Shown: piece by piece, positions 57,995 through 64,000 of the stretch
Layout of the letters: every line of letters begins with the position of its first letter
How positions within the stretch are numbered: the first letter of the stretch is position 1
From: Thermoleophilaceae bacterium
GTDB taxonomy: Bacteria > Actinomycetota > Thermoleophilia > Solirubrobacterales > Thermoleophilaceae
Reading direction: 5' to 3'
Length of the DNA: 64,000 nt
Assembly: GCA_030447725.1 (NCBI GenBank)
Contig: JAUJOQ010000006.1
Coordinates: 94,639 to 158,638 of the forward strand
Notes under the pieces: generated by a model
The model's database searches: none
What the model was told of the DNA's origin: nothing
What the model saw: the letters and a program-made list of their open reading frames with translations, nothing else
Position numbers and translations under genes: made by a program

Positions 57995-59880
57995 GCGCCG
58001 GCCTCCGCCTCCACCGGCACCTCGCCCTCGACGAAGGTCCGGTGCCACTCCGACAGCTCGAGCAGGCAGTAGAGGATGCGCTTGTGGTCGGCGCTGCCGG
58101 CGCGGTGGGCCCTCACCAGCCTCCCCACGGTCCCCGGGTCGACGAGATCGCCCAGGGCCGCGCCAGGCGAGTAGCGGCGCTCGACCTCCTCGCCGAGCGA
58201 CTCTCGCAGCCACATGTCGTAGGGGGTGGAGAAGCCGTGCTTCTCGCGGTTCACGATCGCGGGGCCCACCAGGCGGCTCATCGCCCTGCGGTGCAGGCGC
58301 TTGCCCTGGCGGGGCCGCACCCGCTCGCGCGCGGGGATCCGCTCGACGAAGCGCATCAGCTCCAGGTCGAGGAACGGAACGCGCTGCTCGAGGCTCGCGG
58401 ACATCGACATCTTGTCGGCGCAGATCAGCAGTCCATCTGGAAGAAAGAGACGGGTGTCGAGGTACAGCGCCTGCTCCACGAGGCCACGGTCACCCACGTC
58501 GGCGAGCACTTGCTCGGCCATGCCGCGCCGCTCGGCCGCGGCCTGCTCTCCGCGGCTCGAGACGAGCTCGGAACGGAGCCCGTCGTCGGTGATCTCGCCC
58601 AGGCGCAGCAGGCGCTCCGCGTCGGTCATGTCCCCGAGCAGGCGCGCCGCACGGCGGGCGCGCTCGTTCCCGGCCATCAGCCCCGCGGCGGCTCGGAGCG
58701 GACGCGCCGCCGGCCCCAGCCGGCCGGCCAGGCCCAGCGCGGCGGCGGCCTGGTGGCGGCCGTAGCCGCCGTGGGGCTCGTCGGCGCCCTGCCCCGAGAG
58801 CGCGACTTTCACCGACTGCGCGGTGAAGCGCGAGAGCGCCATCAGCGCCGGCGCCGACGGCACGCCGCAGGGCTCCTCGAGCCTGCGCACGCAGCGCTCC
58901 AGCTCGCCGAGGAAGTCGGCCTGCCCCATGGCGGTTTCGTGGTGGTCGGTGCCGATCAGCCGGGCCGACTCGCGCGCGTACTCACGCTCGTCGAGCACGC
59001 TGCCGTGGCCCGGGAAGCCGATGGTGAAGGTGGACGGCGCCCCCTCCGAGCGTCGCGCCATTGCCGCAGCGATGGCCGCGGAGTCGACGCCGCCGCTGAG
59101 GAACGCCCCGTAGGGCACGTCGGACATCATCTGGCGCTCGACCGCGTCGGTGAACCGCTCGGCCAGCTCGCGGGACAGCTCCTCGCCTTCGAGGCCGTCA
59201 AAGGGCTCGCCCGGCGCCTCGCGGTAGCTCTCGATGCGCACCGGCCCGCCCTCCTGCGCCACCAGGATCGAGGCGGGTGGGAGCTTCAACACACCGTCGA
59301 ACAGGGTCCGGGGCGCGGGGACGAAGCGGCACGCGAGGTAGTGGTCCAGCGCCACCCGGTCCACCCGGGGGTCGATCAGGCCGGCGGCCAGGAGCGCGCC
59401 GATCTCCGAGGCAAGCGCGACCCGCCGGCCGTCGCTGCACCAGTAGAGGGGCTTGACTCCGAACGGATCGCGTGCGGCCACGAGCCGCTCCGCGCGTGAG
59501 TCCCAGAGGGCGAAGCCGAACATGCCGTTGAGCCGGCGCACCACGTCGGTGCCGTGTTCCTCGTAGCCGTGTACCACCACCTCCGAGTCCGAGCGGGTGG
59601 CGAACCGATGTCCCGCCGACTCGAGCTCGGCGCGCAGCTCGACGTGGTTGTAGATCTCGCCGTTCACGATCGCGGTGATCGCCCCGTCCTCGGAACGAAG
59701 CGGCTGGTCGCCGCCGGGCACGTCGATGATCGCCAGACGGGTGTTGGCGAGCGTGGCCGGCCCCAGGCGGCACACGCCGTCGCCGTCGGGGCCACGGTGG
59801 CGCATCGCAGCGGCCATCCGCGCACCCGAATCCGGGGGCGCGCTGCCGGCGGGGTCGAGCAGGGCGCCGATTCCGCACAC
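57991..59880 (-). CDS. asnB: Asparagine synthetase (glutamine-hydrolysing)
   Basis: A two-domain enzyme. I place the start at GTG 59880, directly before TGC, so that the N-terminal nucleophile Cys becomes residue 1 after Met removal (CGIGALLDP...); the ATG at 59889 would leave Cys at position 5. The glutaminase domain shows MRHRGPDGDGV and VNGEIYNHVELR, and the synthetase domain has the PP-loop LSGGVDSAAIAAAMAR. The linkage to a glycosyltransferase suggests an envelope or exopolysaccharide role. Confidence 0.93.
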   Translation of the reverse strand: MCGIGALLDPAGSAPPDSGARMAAAMRHRGPDGDGVCRLGPATLANTRLAIIDVPGGDQPLRSEDGAITAIVNGEIYNHVELRAELESAGHRFATRSDSEVVVHGYEEHGTDVVRRLNGMFGFALWDSRAERLVAARDPFGVKPLYWCSDGRRVALASEIGALLAAGLIDPRVDRVALDHYLACRFVPAPRTLFDGVLKLPPASILVAQEGGPVRIESYREAPGEPFDGLEGEELSRELAERFTDAVERQMMSDVPYGAFLSGGVDSAAIAAAMARRSEGAPSTFTIGFPGHGSVLDEREYARESARLIGTDHHETAMGQADFLGELERCVRRLEEPCGVPSAPALMALSRFTAQSVKVALSGQGADEPHGGYGRHQAAAALGLAGRLGPAARPLRAAAGLMAGNERARRAARLLGDMTDAERLLRLGEITDDGLRSELVSSRGEQAAAERRGMAEQVLADVGDRGLVEQALYLDTRLFLPDGLLICADKMSMSASLEQRVPFLDLELMRFVERIPARERVRPRQGKRLHRRAMSRLVGPAIVNREKHGFSTPYDMWLRESLGEEVERRYSPGAALGDLVDPGTVGRLVRAHRAGSADHKRILYCLLELSEWHRTFVEGEVPVEAEAGA

Positions 59881-60049
59881 GCGCGCCATCTTGGCAGCGG
59901 TGCCTGCCGCTGCTGCCGATGGCTGCCATACGACAGCCCTCCCACCGCTTTGTCACGGAGCCGTGCCTGAACCGTGACCCGTGCGTCTGGAGGCGTGCGC
60001 CGGCACGCCGGACGATCACTCCGTAAACGATCGAACAGGGAGGTCGCAG

Positions 60050-60280
60050 ATGTATCGCTTGATGGGACTCGTACATGCCACGTCGCACCGAGCCCTCGGG
60101 GCGCTGCGCCGCGAGGCCGGCCAGGGCACCGTGGAGTACGTCGCGCTGATCCTGCTGGTGGCCCTCGTGATGGCCGGAGTGGTGGCCGCGATGAGCGGTT
60201 TTCGCTCCGACGACGGCAAGGAGCTGGGGGACGCGATTCTCGGGAAGATCAAGGAGGCGGTGCGCAAGGTGAAGTTCTAG
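60050..60280 (+). CDS. Flp-like pilin, divergent from copies 1 and 2
   Basis: A 76-residue protein from ATG 60050 behind AGGGAGG. A 24-residue leader ends in Gly24, then QGTVEYVALILLVALVMAGV (Glu +5, Tyr +6), with a short basic tail (LGDAILGKIKEAVRKVKF). It differs from the two pilins in the helix and tail, lacks the Cys pair, and stands alone between asnB and murI without the conserved upstream element. Possibly a minor pilin or the pilin of another Tad machine. Confidence 0.85.
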   Translation: MYRLMGLVHATSHRALGALRREAGQGTVEYVALILLVALVMAGVVAAMSGFRSDDGKELGDAILGKIKEAVRKVKF

Positions 60281-60358
60281 CCCCGTGGGTGCCGCCGACA
60301 GCGCTGCAGGTTCACCGCGGCGGGCGGCGGGCGGCTCCTTGCCGCCCGCCGTGCGACC

Positions 60359-61228
60359 ATGCCTTCGATGACGATCCCCGAGAGCGAGCTCCCTGTCGCC
60401 GTGTTCGATTCCGGCGTCGGCGGCCTCACCGTGCTGCACGAGTGTCTGGTGTCGCTGCCCCACGAGGACTTTCTCTACCTGGGCGACACTGCGAGGTTTC
60501 CTTACGGCGTGCGCCCCGCGGATCAGCTCTTGAGCTTCGCGCTCGAACTTTCGGACATCCTGCTGGAGCGCGGCGCCAAGCTCGTGGTGGTGGCGTGCAA
60601 CTCTGCCACCGCGGCGGCGCTGCCGGCCCTCCGCGAGCGGCTGGCCGGCCGGGTCGCGGTGGTCGGCGTCGTGGCGCCCGAGTCGCGGCTTGCCGCCGCG
60701 GCCACCCGCAACGGCCGCGTGGGGCTGATCGCCACCCCCGCGACGGTGGCCAGCGGGGCCTACGACCGTGCGCTGGCGCAGGCCTCTGCCGGCCGGGCGG
60801 AGCTGCACGCGGTGGCGGCAGCCGAGCTGGCGCCGCTCATCCAGGCGGGCGGGGAGGTCGACGAGCGCACCGTCGCGTGCGTGGAGCGGGCCTGCGGACC
60901 CCTGCGAGACGCGGACGTCGACACGGTGATCCTCGGCTGCACCCACTATCCGCTCGTGCGTCCGCTGCTTCAGCGCACGCTGGGGCGCGGCGTGAAGATC
61001 GTGACCTCCGGCGAGGCGATCGCCGCCGAGGTCGAGCGCGAGCTGGCCGGCAGAGGGCTCGCCGCGCCGGCCGACCGCCGCGGTCGGTACGGCTTCCTCG
61101 CATCCGGCGATCCGGAGGAGTTCCGGCGTCTCGGCATACGCTTCCTGCAACTCCCGATCGCCCGGGTCGGGCACGTGCAGGTGGCCCGGCCCGCGCCCTC
61201 CGAGCCCGCCGGGGCGGAGGCGGCGTGA
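60359..61228 (+). CDS. murI: Glutamate racemase
   Basis: A 289-residue enzyme making D-glutamate for peptidoglycan. Motifs are VAVFDSGVGGLTVLHECLVS, the first catalytic Cys in VVVACNSATAAALPAL and the second in LGCTHYPLVRPLL. The start could be ATG 60359 or 60368. The stop overlaps the rph GTG, beginning a four-gene cluster murI-rph-rdgB-CDF. Confidence 0.96.
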   Translation: MPSMTIPESELPVAVFDSGVGGLTVLHECLVSLPHEDFLYLGDTARFPYGVRPADQLLSFALELSDILLERGAKLVVVACNSATAAALPALRERLAGRVAVVGVVAPESRLAAAATRNGRVGLIATPATVASGAYDRALAQASAGRAELHAVAAAELAPLIQAGGEVDERTVACVERACGPLRDADVDTVILGCTHYPLVRPLLQRTLGRGVKIVTSGEAIAAEVERELAGRGLAAPADRRGRYGFLASGDPEEFRRLGIRFLQLPIARVGHVQVARPAPSEPAGAEAA

Positions 61229-61950
61229 GGCGCGACGGCCGGGCGTCCGGCGAGTTGCGCGAGGTCCGTATCGAGCCGGGCTATATGAGCTCGGCAAGTG
61301 GCTCCGCTCTCATCGAGATGGGCGGCACGCGCGTGATCTGCACCGCCTCGGTGGAGGAGGAGGTGCCGCGGTGGATGCGGGGCAAGGGTCGTGGCTGGGT
61401 CACCGCTGAGTACGGGATGCTGCCGGCCTCCACCGGGCGCCGAAAGCAGCGCGACGTGGCGAAGGGACGCCCCGACGGGCGCACCGTGGAGATCCAGCGG
61501 CTGATCGGGCGCGCCCTGCGCGGCGTCGTGGACTTCGAGCGGCTGGGCGAGCGTACGGTGTGGGTCGACTGCGACGTGCTGGAAGCCGACGGCGGCACTC
61601 GCTGCGCAGCCATCACCGGCGGCTATGTGGCGCTCGAGCTGGCGCTGCAGGGCCTGATTGCGGAAGGACTTCTGGAGAAGCTACCGCTCACCCAGTCCGT
61701 GGCGGCCATCTCCTGCGGCATGGTCGAGGGCGAGGCGCTGCTCGACCTCGACTACCCCGAGGACTCGACCGCCGAGGTGGACATGAACGTGGTGATGACC
61801 GGCGACGACGGCCTGGTGGAGGTGCAGGCCACCGGCGAGCGGACGCCGCTCTCGCGAACCTCGCTGGACGAGTTGCTCGGGCTGGCGGCCACGGGCATCG
61901 GGCGGCTGCGGGAGTCTCAGAGCGCCGCCGTCGCCCCGCCTGCCTCCTAG
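61225..61950 (+). CDS. rph: Ribonuclease PH
   Basis: A 241-residue phosphorolytic 3' exoribonuclease for tRNA end maturation. It shows RDGRASGELREVRIEPGYMS, GKGRGWVTAEYGMLPASTGR, GRTVEIQRLIGRALRGVVDF, VWVDCDVLEADGGTRCAAIT and LLDLDYPEDSTAEVDMNVVM, the complete family core. GTG 61225 is fixed by overlap with murI. Confidence 0.96.
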   Translation: MRRDGRASGELREVRIEPGYMSSASGSALIEMGGTRVICTASVEEEVPRWMRGKGRGWVTAEYGMLPASTGRRKQRDVAKGRPDGRTVEIQRLIGRALRGVVDFERLGERTVWVDCDVLEADGGTRCAAITGGYVALELALQGLIAEGLLEKLPLTQSVAAISCGMVEGEALLDLDYPEDSTAEVDMNVVMTGDDGLVEVQATGERTPLSRTSLDELLGLAATGIGRLRESQSAAVAPPAS

Positions 61951-61959
61951 TGGTGCGCG

Positions 61960-62544
61960 GTGCGGCTCGTGCTCGCCTCACGCAACGCGCACAAGTTGCG
62001 CGAGCTGCGCGGGCTGATGGCGCCGCATGAGCTGATCCCGCTGCCCGATGAGGTGGTCCTGCCCCCCGAGACGGGTTGCACCTTCACCGAGAACGCGCTG
62101 GGGAAGGCACGCGCTTCGGCGGCGGCGACCGGCCAGCCGGCGCTGGCCGACGACTCCGGGATAGAGGCGGCGGCGCTCGGCGGCGCTCCGGGCATCCGCT
62201 CAGCCCGCTACGCGGGCGAGCACGCCGGCGATCAGGAGAACCTGGCAAAGCTCCTGCGGGCCGTTCCTCGGGGCGGCGACACGCGGGTGGCCTACGTCGC
62301 TGCGCTGGTCCTCGTTTGGCCGGACGGCGCCGAGGTGGCGGTGGAGGGCCGCTGCCGGGGCACCCTCACGCACGAGCCGACGGGCGCGGGCGGCTTCGGC
62401 TATGACCCCGCGTTCGTGCCCGCCGACGGTGACGGCCGCACGATGGCCGAGCTCTCGGCGGAGGAGAAGGACGCCATCAGCCACCGCGGCCGGGCGGCTC
62501 GGGCGCTGCTCGCGCGCCTCGGTCAAGAGGGCAGGTCTCGGTGA
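61960..62544 (+). CDS. rdgB: Non-canonical purine NTP pyrophosphatase (RdgB/HAM1)
   Basis: A 194-residue house-cleaning enzyme that removes dITP/XTP. Motifs include LVLASRNAHKLRELRGLM, FTENALGKARASAAATGQPA, LADDSGIEAAALGGAPGI and GFGYDPAFVPADGDGRTMAE, SHRGRAARAL. GTG start 9 bases after rph. The rph-rdgB order is common in bacteria. Confidence 0.95.
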   Translation: MRLVLASRNAHKLRELRGLMAPHELIPLPDEVVLPPETGCTFTENALGKARASAAATGQPALADDSGIEAAALGGAPGIRSARYAGEHAGDQENLAKLLRAVPRGGDTRVAYVAALVLVWPDGAEVAVEGRCRGTLTHEPTGAGGFGYDPAFVPADGDGRTMAELSAEEKDAISHRGRAARALLARLGQEGRSR

Positions 62545-63470
62545 TCAGTCCGTCGCGGACGGCCGGCGTGGCCGCCCGGGCGCCGAGCAAGACCCGCGCA
62601 GCGGGCGTCTCGATCCTCTCGAACTCGCTGCTGATCGCGCTGAAGCTGGTGGCGGGAGCGATCACCGGGTCGGTGGCGGTCATCACCGAGGCGGTGCACT
62701 CGAGCATCGACCTGATCGCATCCATCATCGCCTACTTCTCGGTGCGCAAGGCCGACGAGCCGGCCGATGCAGGCCACCCCTACGGCCACGCCAAGATCGA
62801 GAACCTGTCGGCCGCGATCCAGGGGATGCTGATCCTGGTGGGTGCCGGGATCATCGTGTTCGAGTCGACCCGGCGGCTCGTGGACCCGCCCGAGGTGCAC
62901 TCCATCGGCTTCGGCATCGGGGTAATCGCGTTCTCCGCCGTGGTCAACCTGGCGGTGTCGACCTACCTCTACCGGCAGGCCGGCATCAGCGAATCACCTG
63001 CGCTCGAAGGCGACGCCGCGCACCTGCGCACCGACGCCGCCACCTCGCTCGGGGTGCTCGTGGCCCTCGTGCTCGTGGAGGTCACGGGCCTGCAGATCCT
63101 CGATCCCATCACCGCCCTTATCGTGGCGGTGGCGATCGTGGGAGCGGGCGGGCGGATCCTGGCCCGGTCCTCCCGCGTGCTGGTCGACGAAGCGCTCCCC
63201 GCCGACGAGCTCGAGGCGGTGCGTGAGACGCTGGCCAAGTACGCCACGGCCGAGGTCGCCGGCTACCACAAGCTGCGCGCGCGGCGCGCCGGCAGCCGGC
63301 GCTACGTGGATCTGCACCTCCAGTTCGCGGAGGGCACCACCCTGAGGCGCGCCCACGAGCTCACGCACGAGTTGCAGGGCGCCATCGCGTTGCGCCTGCG
63401 CGACGCGGACGTCCTCATCCATCTGGAGCCCGAGAAGGAGCCCACGGAGCACGTCAGCGGAGAGAGGTAA
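62541..63470 (+). CDS. Cation diffusion facilitator transporter
   Basis: A 309-residue CDF transporter exporting Zn2+/Fe2+-type divalent metals. It has about six membrane helices, metal site VITEAVHSSIDLIASIIAYF (HxxxD), HPYGHAKIENLSAAIQGMLI, a second site with HLRTDAATSLGVLVALVLVE, and a C-terminal cytoplasmic domain (YVDLHLQFAEGTTLRRAHEL). Overlaps rdgB by four bases. Confidence 0.95.
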   Translation: MISPSRTAGVAARAPSKTRAAGVSILSNSLLIALKLVAGAITGSVAVITEAVHSSIDLIASIIAYFSVRKADEPADAGHPYGHAKIENLSAAIQGMLILVGAGIIVFESTRRLVDPPEVHSIGFGIGVIAFSAVVNLAVSTYLYRQAGISESPALEGDAAHLRTDAATSLGVLVALVLVEVTGLQILDPITALIVAVAIVGAGGRILARSSRVLVDEALPADELEAVRETLAKYATAEVAGYHKLRARRAGSRRYVDLHLQFAEGTTLRRAHELTHELQGAIALRLRDADVLIHLEPEKEPTEHVSGER

Positions 63471-63500
63471 GCCCCTGTGAAAGCACGGGAGCAGCCACCG

Positions 63501-63641
63501 TCAGCGCAGGTTGACAGCAGCCGCCGCGGCCACCGCGAGCAGCACCCCGGCATAGCCCTGATATCCCTGCAGCAGCGCCACGAGGGCGGCGACGAGGCAG
63601 GTGGCCACGGTCACCATCCACGAGATTGTTCGCAGAGGCAC
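63501..63641 (-). CDS. Tiny membrane protein
   Basis: A 46-residue frame from GTG 63641: PLRTISWMVTVATCLVAALV then ALLQGYQGYAGVLLAVAAAA. It has two hydrophobic segments with a YQGY turn and looks like a small two-helix membrane protein. The start and expression are uncertain; no family is recognised. Confidence 0.5.
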   Translation of the reverse strand: MPLRTISWMVTVATCLVAALVALLQGYQGYAGVLLAVAAAAAVNLR

Positions 63642-63697
63642 GCCGCTATTCTGACCGCGATGGCCGGCCTGCGCCCATCCGCCGCTCACGGCGAGCC

Positions 63698-64000
63698 ATG
63701 AGCGCGGCCCTGACGGCGCCCGACGCAGCGCCGGGGCGGCTGGTCGAGATGGCGGCGGACGTTCGTGCCGCGGTGTTGATCGACCCCGCCGGCTGTCTGG
63801 TGGCTGCCGGCGGTATCGAGCGCGCCCGGGCGCGGCGCATCGCCGGCCTGGCCCACGACCTCCTGGCCGTCGCGGACGCCGCCTCGGGGCCAAACGAGCA
63901 GGTGGAGGCCCAGACCGCTGAAGGCGCCGTCTTCGCGGTGCGAAACGCCCGCTATACCCTCGCCTGCGTGACTCGCCGCCTCGCCCTGCCGGCGCTGGTG
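63698..64000 (+). CDS. Roadblock/LC7-type domain protein, N-terminal part
   Basis: At least 101 residues from ATG 63698; the gene runs off the window. LVEMAADVRAAVLIDPAGCL, VAAGGIERARARRIAGLAHD and VEAQTAEGAVFAVRNARYTL follow the strand-helix-strand order of roadblock/LC7 domains, which in actinobacteria often work with small GTPases or regulate motility and signalling. The rest is not visible. Confidence 0.65.
   Translation, partial: MSAALTAPDAAPGRLVEMAADVRAAVLIDPAGCLVAAGGIERARARRIAGLAHDLLAVADAASGPNEQVEAQTAEGAVFAVRNARYTLACVTRRLALPALV

Overview
The window is GC-rich DNA with dense genes, many GTG/TTG starts and many 4-base stop/start overlaps. Together with an actinobacterial-style Tad (Flp) pilus locus coupled to a NarL-type two-component pair, this points to an actinobacterium. 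A soil Thermoleophilia/Solirubrobacterales lineage is my best guess, by inference only. No rRNA, tRNA, transposase or CRISPR array was recognised.

Layout. 1-4756: the end of a Tad operon (CpaF ATPase, TadB, TadC, histidine kinase, response regulator). 4753-10860: a protein with an Flp prepilin leader, Ca-binding type repeats and a C-terminal toxin-like domain, then a run of small immunity-like genes mixed with broken toxin tails. 10900-27313: an emfourin-like lipoprotein facing an M4 protease with an Flp leader, duplicated lipoprotein/membrane modules, a 471-residue Flp-leader protein, two almost identical Flp pilins, three VWA proteins (one decayed) and a second Flp-leader toxin with its immunity gene. 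28575-38310: a TadG-like peptidoglycan hydrolase, a lipoprotein, an 853-residue coiled-coil protein, a third Flp-leader toxin/immunity pair, a displaced HINT/colicin-E3-type cassette with duplicated immunity genes, and a displaced copy of the third toxin tail. 38421-64000: mostly housekeeping: a YukD-MinD ATPase, two acyl-CoA dehydrogenases, a PIN/AbrB pair, a phosphatase, a hydantoinase pair, nadB, an HDAC-like deacetylase, a glycosyltransferase with asnB, another Flp-like protein, the murI-rph-rdgB-CDF cluster and the start of a roadblock-type protein.

The most interesting feature is a family of five proteins that begin with a canonical Flp prepilin segment (Gly, then Gln, with Glu at +5), share a Cys pair directly after the helix, and then diverge into three toxins, an M4 protease and a large unknown protein. 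They sit beside Tad pilus genes, cognate immunity genes and orphan toxin/immunity cassettes. My inference is a polymorphic toxin/effector system that uses prepilin processing and a Tad-type machine for display or delivery. A ~65-base element is conserved upstream of three of its transcription units.

Caution: at least ten genes, some of them housekeeping-like, are interrupted by single-base indels, mostly in G or C runs. These look more like uncorrected read errors than decay, so several 'pseudogenes' may be intact in the organism. Genes with such a break are annotated over their full extent with the frame change described.
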